Shown one piece after another: positions 1-5,616 of a stretch of 7,299 bases of DNA (position 1 is its first letter; each line of letters opens with the position of its first letter). This stretch comes from Campylobacterales bacterium (GTDB taxonomy: Bacteria > Campylobacterota > Campylobacteria > Campylobacterales > QNZT01). The stretch lies in NCBI GenBank assembly GCA_027056215.1, contig JALULO010000220.1, positions 1 to 7,299 of the forward strand. The letters run 5' to 3'. A program made the position numbers and the translations under genes. The notes below the pieces were generated by a model. That model was not told where the DNA came from, did not search any database, and was given only the letters and a program-made list of their open reading frames with translations.

Positions 1-303
1 CCACCTTTGAGTGAGGAAGAGTTTAAAGATCCAAATCTTACAGTTGAAATCTCTTTGTTAACCGAACCAAAGTCACTTGAGTACACAGATATAGAGGATT
101 TAAAACGTAAGATAAAAACTGGGGAAGATGGGGTTATCTTAAAACTTGGTCAATATCAGGCAACCTATCTACCCCAAGTATGGGATCAATTACCACGGTT
201 TGAAGATTTTTTTGCAACACTGTGTCAAAAAGCCGGATTGCACGGTAACTGTTTACAAAATCATCCACAAATCTATATCTATCATGCCCAAAAGATCAAA
301 TAA
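1..303 (+). CDS. amrA: AMMECR1-family protein, C-terminal part (AmmeMemoRadiSam system protein A)
   Basis: This is the 3' end of an AMMECR1-domain gene whose beginning lies left of the window. The frame is open from base 1 and reads PPLSEEEF, the conserved AMMECR1 stretch usually preceded by RF. The TTG at position 7 is therefore an internal Leu codon and not a start. About 100 C-terminal residues are present, including the beta segment DGVILKLGQYQATYLPQVW and the following helix with FFATLCQKAGL, both typical of the family's C-terminal half. AMMECR1 proteins in bacteria and archaea are often encoded with a MEMO protein and a radical SAM enzyme. The trio's biochemical role is unproven, and a role in RNA modification has been proposed. 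The stop is followed after 6 bases by the MEMO gene on the same strand, so the two are probably cotranscribed. The family call is confident; function is not known. Confidence 0.9.
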   Translation, partial: PPLSEEEFKDPNLTVEISLLTEPKSLEYTDIEDLKRKIKTGEDGVILKLGQYQATYLPQVWDQLPRFEDFFATLCQKAGLHGNCLQNHPQIYIYHAQKIK

Positions 304-309
304 GATTTT

Positions 310-1110
310 ATGATGCAACGAAAAGCAGCTGTACGGGGTGTTTTTTATCCTAAAAGATGTGACGATATCGATCGTACTATCAAGAGATTTAATACAATAC
401 TTAGTAAACATTTTCATGATAAAAGGCTTTTGTCTGCCAAACCAAGAGCGATTATCGTGCCACATGCTGGTTATATCTATAGTGGCTATACAGCAAATCT
501 AGCATATCATATCGCTGCAAATACAAAGCCAAAGAGAGTGATTGTTATCGGTCCGAGTCACCATTACTATTTCGAGGGAATCAGCGGAGCGATGTATGAC
601 AGTTTTGAAACCCCATGCGGTGATATTCCCATCGACAAAACCTATGTGGAAAAAATTGAAAAATATTTTCCCGTGAAATTTGATCCCAAAGCCCACCGCA
701 AAGAGCACAGCACCGAAGTGCAAATGCCCTTTGTCAAACACTACTTTCCAAATGCTAAAGTCGTGGAGATCGTCTACGGCAAAGTCGATCCAAGAGTACT
801 CGCGAAATTGATCTACGCCCTCATGAGAGAGAAAGAAAACCTGGTCGTTATCAGCACCGACCTGAGCCACTTCTACACCCTTGAAGAAGCAAAGAAAAAA
901 GACAACGTCTGTCTCAACGCCGTTGCCAAAAGAGACCCTGCGATTTTAGACAGAGGATGTGAAGCGTGTGGATTTATAGGACTTAAAGCGATGTTAATAG
1001 TGGTCAAACGAGCAAATTTGAAAACAGAGCTACTGGACTATAGAACCAGCGCCGATGCTAGCGGTGATGAGAAGCGGGTTGTTGGGTATATGAGTGCGGT
1101 TGTAGGGTAA
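310..1110 (+). CDS. amrB: MEMO-family protein (AmmeMemoRadiSam system protein B)
   Basis: This is a complete 266-residue MEMO-family protein, a fold related to class III extradiol dioxygenases and LigB. Family landmarks are in order: N-terminal RKAAVRGVFYP, PHAGYIYSGYTA with His52, GPSHHYYFEG with His84/85, an HSTEVQMPF segment, STDLSHF with Asp184 and His187, and ACGFIGLKAML with Cys220. His52, His84, Asp184, His187 and Cys220 match the putative metal or redox site of human MEMO1 (H49, H81, D189, H192, C244). The C-terminus GYMSAVVG is also typical, so the length is normal. ATG at 310 is used; a second ATG at 313 would also fit, and neither has a strong Shine-Dalgarno. The gene sits 6 bases after the AMMECR1 gene and is probably translated with it. 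Its middle part (roughly 600-955) is richer in C-ending codons than the two ends. Substrate and exact role are unknown. Confidence 0.94.
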   Translation: MMQRKAAVRGVFYPKRCDDIDRTIKRFNTILSKHFHDKRLLSAKPRAIIVPHAGYIYSGYTANLAYHIAANTKPKRVIVIGPSHHYYFEGISGAMYDSFETPCGDIPIDKTYVEKIEKYFPVKFDPKAHRKEHSTEVQMPFVKHYFPNAKVVEIVYGKVDPRVLAKLIYALMREKENLVVISTDLSHFYTLEEAKKKDNVCLNAVAKRDPAILDRGCEACGFIGLKAMLIVVKRANLKTELLDYRTSADASGDEKRVVGYMSAVVG

Positions 1111-1120
1111 AAACTGGAAG

Positions 1121-1186
1121 TGACGGCTTCAGCCTCATTGAAAATCTAACATTATGAAGTACGGGTGTCTAATATCCCGGCTTCAT
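1121..1186. terminator. Possible hairpins at the amrB/amidoligase convergent junction
   Basis: Two short stem-loops lie where the converging genes end. One (1121-1137) pairs TGA-GGC with GCC-TCA around a TTCA loop, with a bulged C. The other (1154-1186) pairs ATGAAG with CTTCAT, plus an inner CGGG/CCCG helix, and overlaps the last codons of the amidoligase gene. Neither is followed by a clear T run in either direction, so intrinsic termination is only a possibility. The gap between the two stop codons is just 41 bases. Confidence 0.28.
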
Positions 1187-2006
1187 GAAGTGCGTTTGCA
1201 AAATCGGATTTTTTCTGTTTGGAAAGTGTATCTACTCTTTTTTTATGTACTTGCAGTAATCTTTTATGGGCGTCTGTCATTGCTCCGGTCGCCTGGGCGA
1301 AATAATCGGTATAGGCTTCAAATTCTTTAATAATACGTTCTGTTTCAAGATGATAATTTCGACCTCCGATCGATTTGATTTCAATATGGTGGGTATCGAT
1401 TTTTTCCAGATTCCAGACAGTTCCTTTTTTTGTTTTGATTACTCTTGCATCGTGTTTAGGATGAGTAGAGAGAATATCCATAACATTCTGGCTGTATCCT
1501 TCTCTCGGTTTCCATGATGAGAGCAGATTCGCATGATCACACAGGATCATAAAACGGTAAAAATCGATATGGCTACTACTTTTTTGTCGAGTGGACATAT
1601 GAATATGAAAACCTGTCTCTTTATTGGTGTAACCGTATTTTGCGATAAGTGGTGAAATATTTTGAATAAAATGGACAATTCCTGCTTTCGTGGAGATAGG
1701 CACAGAGATTTCTATGCCATTATCCTCAAGTGAAATATCAGGTTTGATCTGCATACAATGATTTTTATCGGTACTGTTTGGAACAGATATTTCATCGACA
1801 AGTATATCTGCATGGGTAAGCAGGTACAGATTTTGTGTCAGTGATTCTATCGCTTCGGAGACTGTATAGCGAGTTGTATCAATGTAAAACTCAAATTCAC
1901 ACCCAAACAGATAAAGATCATTTTGATTCGGCGTAAAGTCAGGATAGGTGCAATTGCAGTTTCTCTGGTAGCGTTTGGTTGTACCTTCTATTGTGTAATT
2001 TGTCAT
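1152..2006 (-). CDS. Putative amidoligase (carboxylate-amine ligase, glutamine synthetase/GCS-like fold)
   Basis: This 284-residue protein carries the signatures of the putative amidoligase family, ATP-dependent COOH-NH2 ligases of the glutamine synthetase/glutamyl-cysteine ligase fold. GCEFEF holds two acidic residues (Glu37, Glu39), the expected metal or ATP-binding strand. DISLEDNGIEISVP follows (Asp90, Glu99), then GFHIHMS (His134, His136), and later HIEIKSIGGRNYH (Glu209, Arg216), matching the E-x-R/K-x-x-GG strand of the family. The C-terminus (about 220-284) is helical and charged. The family would join a carboxylate to an amine through an acyl-phosphate; the substrate here is unknown. 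ATG at 2006 is preferred over the TTG at 2009. It overlaps the upstream stop as TGATG, and a weak ACAGG precedes it, so translation is probably coupled. Several Cys residues (17, 19, 36) near the N-terminus are notable. The partner gene, a cyclotransferase that undoes gamma-glutamyl amides, supports an isopeptide or gamma-glutamyl chemistry. Confidence 0.82.
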   Translation of the reverse strand: MTNYTIEGTTKRYQRNCNCTYPDFTPNQNDLYLFGCEFEFYIDTTRYTVSEAIESLTQNLYLLTHADILVDEISVPNSTDKNHCMQIKPDISLEDNGIEISVPISTKAGIVHFIQNISPLIAKYGYTNKETGFHIHMSTRQKSSSHIDFYRFMILCDHANLLSSWKPREGYSQNVMDILSTHPKHDARVIKTKKGTVWNLEKIDTHHIEIKSIGGRNYHLETERIIKEFEAYTDYFAQATGAMTDAHKRLLQVHKKRVDTLSKQKKSDFANALHEAGILDTRTS

Positions 2007-2614
2007 CAACCTGTTACCGTTTCAAGATAGGCATCGAGTTGCCTGAGTTTATAGTCGGTATCTGTTTTCCACTCCCGCAAAGGTTTTTGATCTTTTGGTA
2101 TCGAAGTATGCAGTTGGATATAGACAAAAGCCCGCTGGGTGCCGCGGTGAGATTTGACAAGGATCTTTTTACGTTGATAATATTCCGGTGCTCCCTCGAA
2201 CGCATCCAGCCTTTTCATCAGTTCCCGCCGCTCGATGAGATAAAGCTCTCCATGAACTCTCATGACAGGAGCAAGTAGCAGGTAGGGATAATTTCCGAAG
2301 CTGTCTTCAAACATACCAAACTTACCTACTGTAATGGCTTTGCCGATTCTTTTGGCATATTTACTGAGCAGATGATGATTGTCAAACCCTTTTTTGAGCG
2401 ATCCATAGACAAAAAGCAATTCATTAAAGGGCTTTTCTCTTTTAAAAAATCCTCTTTTGATGATGCTTATTTGCCCTTTGTCATGAAGCCGATGAAGTAT
2501 TTTACGCAGTGTATCTGTGGAAATATCATCAACCCTTGCTTTGGAAAAGGGCAGGGTAGTATTTTCCGGTAATGTTAGAATTTTTTGTTCTACTAGATCG
2601 ATATATCGTTTCAT
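2006..2614 (-). CDS. Winged-helix-like domain fused to AIG2/GGACT-type gamma-glutamyl cyclotransferase
   Basis: This 202-residue protein has two parts. Residues 1-62 resemble the N-terminal winged helix of AbiEi/DUF6088-type antitoxins: a recognition-helix-like DTLRKILHRLHDKGQI, then a basic wing IIKRGFFKREKP. Residues 66-185 are a gamma-glutamyl cyclotransferase of the AIG2/GGACT type, with VYGSLKKGFDNHHLL (69-83), GELYLI (122-127) and LDAFEGAPEYYQR (136-148). Glu140 in the DAFEG motif matches the catalytic Glu of this fold, so the enzyme looks active. Relatives release 5-oxoproline from gamma-glutamyl amides, and GGACT acts on gamma-glutamyl-epsilon-lysine. The start is ATG at 2614 with AGGGAA 5 bases upstream. 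The stop overlaps the amidoligase start by one base. The natural reading is an enzyme that also binds the dyad at its own promoter. The domain fusion is unusual. The GGCT call is firm, the winged helix likely, and the substrate unknown. Confidence 0.83.
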   Translation of the reverse strand: MKRYIDLVEQKILTLPENTTLPFSKARVDDISTDTLRKILHRLHDKGQISIIKRGFFKREKPFNELLFVYGSLKKGFDNHHLLSKYAKRIGKAITVGKFGMFEDSFGNYPYLLLAPVMRVHGELYLIERRELMKRLDAFEGAPEYYQRKKILVKSHRGTQRAFVYIQLHTSIPKDQKPLREWKTDTDYKLRQLDAYLETVTG

Positions 2615-2630
2615 AAGAATTCCCTGTTTT

Positions 2631-2677
2631 AAAACGTGACATTATTATAGCATTTTTTCATAAAAATGTCACGTTTT
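2631..2677 (-). promoter_or_regulatory. Promoter with 13-bp inverted-repeat operator for the GGCT-amidoligase operon
   Basis: Read on the minus strand, GTGACA (2672-2667) and TATAAT (2649-2644) are separated by exactly 17 bases, and TG one base before the -10 box makes it an extended -10. The predicted start is near 2637, about 23 bases before the ATG at 2614. A perfect 13-bp inverted repeat, AAAACGTGACATT at 2631-2643 and its complement at 2665-2677, frames it. One arm covers the -35 box and the other covers the start site. Arm centres are 34 bp apart, about three helical turns. Binding at both arms would block RNA polymerase, and the winged-helix protein encoded just downstream is the obvious candidate. 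Because each arm contains GTGACA, a weaker plus-strand promoter (GTGACA 2636-2641, CATAAA 2659-2664, 17-base spacer) also exists. Confidence 0.8.
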
Positions 2678-2684
2678 TTTATAA

Positions 2685-2828
2685 AGAGTATATTTTGGGT
2701 ACCCATCCGCTCTTACAGAAATAGAAAAGCAAATTACTTTTTTAAATATTCTGATACACAATAGTGCAGATGCGCAAACTGCTGTAGCTGTTTTAGGACG
2801 CTATCAAACAAAAACTCTGACACTCTAA
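2685..2828 (+). pseudogene. C-terminal remnant of an unrecognised protein gene
   Basis: A plus-strand frame opens after a TAA at 2682 and runs 47 codons to TAA at 2826. It has no ATG, GTG or TTG start in frame. Its composition reads like real protein: YPSALTEIEKQ, then ITFLNILIHNSADAQTAVAV and LGRYQTKTLTL at the end. It begins a few bases to the right of the operator arm and stops 23 bases before the sbcD start, with the sbcD promoter across its last codons. The natural reading is that this is the tail of the gene once upstream of sbcD, cut off on its left side. I do not recognise the protein family. A short chance ORF cannot be excluded. Confidence 0.5.
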
Positions 2829-2845
2829 ACCGTTTCCTATATAAT
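2817..2845 (+). promoter_or_regulatory. Sigma70-type promoter for the sbcD remnant
   Basis: CTGACA (2817-2822) and TATAAT (2840-2845) lie on the plus strand with a 17-base spacer. This predicts a transcript start at about 2851-2853, on or next to the ATG at 2852, so the original sbcD transcript would have been leaderless or nearly so. No Shine-Dalgarno precedes that ATG, which fits. With sbcD lost, the promoter may now read through to the response-regulator gene at 3030. Confidence 0.62.
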
Positions 2846-2851
2846 ACCCTC

Positions 2852-2905
2852 ATGAAACTTCTCCACACTTCCGACTGGCATCTGGGACAAAACTTCATGA
2901 AGTAA
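2852..2905 (+). pseudogene. sbcD: sbcD remnant: first 17 codons of the SbcCD nuclease subunit D
   Basis: ATG at 2852 begins MKLLHTSDWHLGQNFMK and then meets TAA at 2903. This is the highly conserved N-terminus of SbcD/Mre11-type nucleases, where Asp8 and His10 in the TSDWHLG motif bind metal. Full SbcD is close to 400 residues, so over 95 percent is missing, and none of the three frames in the next 120 bases continues the family. Similarity ends abruptly around the 16th to 17th codon, indicating a deletion or insertion breakpoint near 2900. SbcD works with SbcC to cleave hairpins and DNA ends. This fragment cannot act as a nuclease. Whether the genome has an intact copy elsewhere cannot be seen here. 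Confidence 0.82.
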
Positions 2906-3029
2906 GACTCTAGCTATTAAAAAAAAATTCTAAAAGACGATATAACTCATATAAGTTTAAACTATGTACGTGAGACGACTATATTTTGATGTTCATTGCA
3001 TAGTGTGATTAAATCTAAAAAGGTATATT
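2906..3029 (+). promoter_or_regulatory. AT-rich leader of the two-component operon, with weak promoter and ribosome binding site
   Basis: There is no gene in this stretch. A possible promoter has TTAAAC at 2957-2962 and TATATT at 2980-2985 with a 17-base spacer; the -10 is good but the -35 is poor. The ribosome binding site AAAAAGG at 3017-3023, 6 bases before GTG at 3030, decides the start of the response regulator. A run of nine A's sits at about 2921-2929. The left edge (about 2903) is the sbcD breakpoint. Confidence 0.35.
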
Positions 3030-4340
3030 GTGAAAACAATTTCAAATGAGCTCCTAGAAGATATCTCAATCCTTTATGTTGAAGATGAGCAAAGTATTCG
3101 TGAAGGTTATGGTAGGGCACTACGAAGAATTGCGAATCATATTTATACCGCAGAAAATGGGAAAGAGGGTTTAGAACTCTATACAAAATATAAACCCGAT
3201 ATTGTGATTAGTGATATCAAGATGCCTATCATGAATGGTATAGAGATGTTAAAGGCTATCAAAGAGATAGATGAAGATTGTCAAGTGGTCTTTACAACCG
3301 CACACAATGATAGTAGCTATCTGTTAGAAGCACTCGAACTTGAGGTCAATGGTTATCTTCAAAAACCTGTGTCAAAAGATCTTTTAAAATCTAAAATCCA
3401 AAAGATTTCCGACACGATCATCAAAGAAAAGGTAACACTGATACAGCAAAAGGAGATCGAAACACAAAAAGCGATTTTACAAAATGTACTCGATCATGAA
3501 CAAAACTTATTGATTGTAACAGATTTTCAAGATGCTTTTTTTGCAAATAAAGCTTTTTTAGAACTTTTTGATTCAAAAGATATTGATGAATTTAACCACA
3601 AATGTCCTAATCTTTTAGATGTCTTTTTACCTTTGCCAAATTATTTACATCAGGGGCTTTTAAAAGAGGATGAAAACTTTTTTGATTTGATACAGCGTTC
3701 AGAAGATACGAAAAGAACTGTTACCTTGATTAGCATAGATGGAGAACCTAAAGCCTATAAGATTAATGTTTCACGGATTACCCATCAAGATATGGAGTCT
3801 TACCTGATTTCATTAACAGATATTACCAAGATGAATATACAAAAAATAGGCACAGAAAAAAAAGCGTTTTATGATGGATTGACAGGAATTTATAATAGAA
3901 ATAAGTTTGATGAATTATTTGAAAATGAGTTAAATAGGGTAAAACGTTATGCCAATAATGCTTCAGTTATGTTATTAGATATTGATCATTTTAAAAAATT
4001 CAATGATACATTTGGACATCTTATTGGAGATGAAGTACTGGTACTTTTGGCAGAAACTATTCATGGAAATATTCGTAATACTGATATTTTCGCCAGATGG
4101 GGTGGGGAAGAGTTCGTTTTACTTTTGACAGAAACCCCTCTGGATATTGCATGTAAAATAGCAAATAATCTTAGACAAAATATTGAAGATGCACATCATA
4201 AAACGGCAGGAAAAATTACTGCTTCGTTTGGTGTGACTCAAATCACGTCAAACGATACGATGCAATCTGTACTTAATCGATGTGATAAGGCACTGTATCA
4301 AGCAAAAGGAGCAGGTAGAAATACTGTAAAGTATGTATAG
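3030..4340 (+). CDS. REC-PAS-GGDEF response regulator, predicted diguanylate cyclase
   Basis: This 436-residue protein has three parts. Residues 12-130 are a receiver domain: acidic pair at Glu18/Asp19, phosphoacceptor Asp62 in ISDIKMP, switch residue Thr90 and conserved Lys112 before Pro. Residues 145-270 look like a PAS domain (VLDHEQNLLIVTDFQDAFF at its start, SLTDIT at its end). Residues 274-436 are a GGDEF domain with DGLTGIYNR (from Asp282) and an active-site GGEEF (358-362), so it should make c-di-GMP from two GTP. An inhibitory site RxxD (Arg349 to Asp352) lies five residues before GGEEF, implying product feedback. GTG is the start because AAAAAGG lies 6 bases upstream. The stop overlaps the histidine kinase start by 8 bases, so the kinase is the likely phosphodonor. 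There is no transmembrane segment, so it is cytoplasmic. The signal sensed by the PAS part is unknown. Confidence 0.93.
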   Translation: MKTISNELLEDISILYVEDEQSIREGYGRALRRIANHIYTAENGKEGLELYTKYKPDIVISDIKMPIMNGIEMLKAIKEIDEDCQVVFTTAHNDSSYLLEALELEVNGYLQKPVSKDLLKSKIQKISDTIIKEKVTLIQQKEIETQKAILQNVLDHEQNLLIVTDFQDAFFANKAFLELFDSKDIDEFNHKCPNLLDVFLPLPNYLHQGLLKEDENFFDLIQRSEDTKRTVTLISIDGEPKAYKINVSRITHQDMESYLISLTDITKMNIQKIGTEKKAFYDGLTGIYNRNKFDELFENELNRVKRYANNASVMLLDIDHFKKFNDTFGHLIGDEVLVLLAETIHGNIRNTDIFARWGGEEFVLLLTETPLDIACKIANNLRQNIEDAHHKTAGKITASFGVTQITSNDTMQSVLNRCDKALYQAKGAGRNTVKYV

Positions 4341-5583
4341 TAATTATATTGATATACTTTTAGTAGTCTCTTTAATCTTACTTTTTCTTGCTTATAAATA
4401 TACGATTAGTATTCGCCATAACATAGAGTTAAAGAAATCTGTTAAAAGTTTTGAAATGCTTATGGAATCTATGATGGAAGGAATTATTATTTTTGATTCT
4501 GAGGGTATTTGCTTGCATACAAATCGTGTTGCTGATATACTTTTTGGCTATCAACCAAAAGAGATGATTGGCAAACATGCCAGTGAGATTGTTTGTATAG
4601 AATCACGTGAAATTATACGAAAAAAAATGCAAAATTATAATCAAAAGCCTTATGAAGCGATGATGTTGAGGAAAGATGAAACTAAATTTCCCGCTATTCT
4701 TCGGGGTAGAAATATTTTTTGGAATGATAAGAGAGTGCGAATCTCAACTATTATAGATATTTCAGATGTTAAACAATTGCAATATGATCTTGAAGTCTTA
4801 AATAAAAATTTGGAAGAAAAAGTTGTTAAGCAAATAGAAGATATAAGACAAAAAGATCAAATGTTACAACATCAAAATAAACTTGCCTCGATGGGTGAAA
4901 TGATTGGTGCAATCGCACATCAGTGGAGACAACCTCTCAATGCATTGAATATCAATATCGAAAATTTAGATGATGATTTTGAAGATGGTTTGATAGATGG
5001 TGTTTTTATAGATAATTTTATTATAAAGAACAGAAGCTTGATACAGTTTATGAGTGATACGATTGATGATTTTAGAAATTTTTATAGAATCGATAAAACA
5101 AAAGAGTTTTTTTCCATAAAAAAAGCTATCAAAATTACGACAGAAATAGAAAAAGCACATCTCAAAAATCATGCCATAGAAATATGTATCCTTGGAGACG
5201 ATGTATGTATCTTAGGATATAAAAGTGAGTTTGAACATGTGATCTTAAATCTTATCAACAATGCTGCTGATGTCATTAATCATAGAGGTATTTTATATGG
5301 CAAGATAGAGATTATACTCTCAACAAATAGTATTACTATCAAAGATAATGCAGGGGGTATTGATGAAGCTATCAAAGATCGTATCTTTGAACCTTATTTT
5401 ACCACAAAAGAGCAGGGTGAGGGAACGGGTATAGGGCTTTATATGTCTAAAGTGATCATTGAAAAAAATATGGGCGGTAATCTTTGTGTCCAAAATGGTT
5501 CAAAAGGTGCAGAATTTACGATTATTTTTCCAGATACACTGGAAAAATCTATCGATATGGTAGAAGAGGTGCAGATGTGCTAA
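4333..5583 (+). CDS. PAS-containing sensor histidine kinase, single N-terminal membrane helix
   Basis: This 416-residue protein begins with one membrane helix (about 6-23) and almost no periplasmic part, so sensing is probably cytoplasmic. A PAS domain follows (about 36-145: GIIIFDSEGICLHTNR, then ISTIIDISDVKQLQ), then a coiled coil (about 148-190). The H box GAIAHQWRQPLNAL carries the phosphorylated His196. The ATPase part has an N box NLINNAADV (Asn310), a G1 box DNAGG (338-342), an F box FEPYFTTK and a G2 box GTGIG (364-368); all are intact. HQWRQPLN kinases are abundant in Campylobacterota and Deltaproteobacteria. It overlaps the response regulator by 8 bases and lacks a good ribosome binding site of its own, so translation is likely coupled. 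It should phosphorylate Asp62 of that regulator. It ends 12 bases before the convergent guaB stop. The ligand is unknown. Confidence 0.93.
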   Translation: MYSNYIDILLVVSLILLFLAYKYTISIRHNIELKKSVKSFEMLMESMMEGIIIFDSEGICLHTNRVADILFGYQPKEMIGKHASEIVCIESREIIRKKMQNYNQKPYEAMMLRKDETKFPAILRGRNIFWNDKRVRISTIIDISDVKQLQYDLEVLNKNLEEKVVKQIEDIRQKDQMLQHQNKLASMGEMIGAIAHQWRQPLNALNINIENLDDDFEDGLIDGVFIDNFIIKNRSLIQFMSDTIDDFRNFYRIDKTKEFFSIKKAIKITTEIEKAHLKNHAIEICILGDDVCILGYKSEFEHVILNLINNAADVINHRGILYGKIEIILSTNSITIKDNAGGIDEAIKDRIFEPYFTTKEQGEGTGIGLYMSKVIIEKNMGGNLCVQNGSKGAEFTIIFPDTLEKSIDMVEEVQMC

Positions 5584-5587
5584 GAGG

Positions 5588-5616
5588 GCACCAAATCATG
5601 AGTGATAATTTGGTGC
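5588..5616. terminator. Hairpin at the histidine kinase/guaB convergent ends
   Basis: A perfect 9-bp stem, GCACCAAAT at 5588-5596 and its complement at 5608-5616, encloses an 11-base loop between the two stop codons. It overlaps the last six codons and the stop of guaB. No uninterrupted T run follows in either direction, only TTCGTTCG on the plus side and CCTCTTA on the minus side. A bidirectional terminator or 3'-end stabiliser is likely, though not of classical form. Confidence 0.5.

Noticed and set aside
7..303. TTG at 7 as the start of a 98-residue protein
   Set aside because: The frame is open to base 1 and codes PP before it, matching the AMMECR1 motif, so the gene continues left of the window.
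499..870. 123-codon minus-strand ORF opposite amrB
   Set aside because: It lies wholly within the conserved MEMO frame and shows no domain; a shadow of the real gene.
1152..2009. TTG at 2009 as the amidoligase start
   Set aside because: The adjacent ATG at 2006 forms the usual TGATG stop/start overlap and adds no loss of conserved sequence.
2631..2680. Inverted repeat with T run read as an intrinsic terminator
   Set aside because: No gene reads into it from the left on the plus strand, the loop is 21 bases, and a consensus promoter fits exactly between and within the arms.
2906..3029. Continuation of sbcD in another frame after a frameshift
   Set aside because: None of the three frames resembles the residues expected after NFM in SbcD, so the gene was cut and not merely frameshifted.
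2962..3186. 74-codon minus-strand ORF over the response-regulator start
   Set aside because: It overlaps the conserved receiver domain and has no ribosome binding site or recognisable motif.
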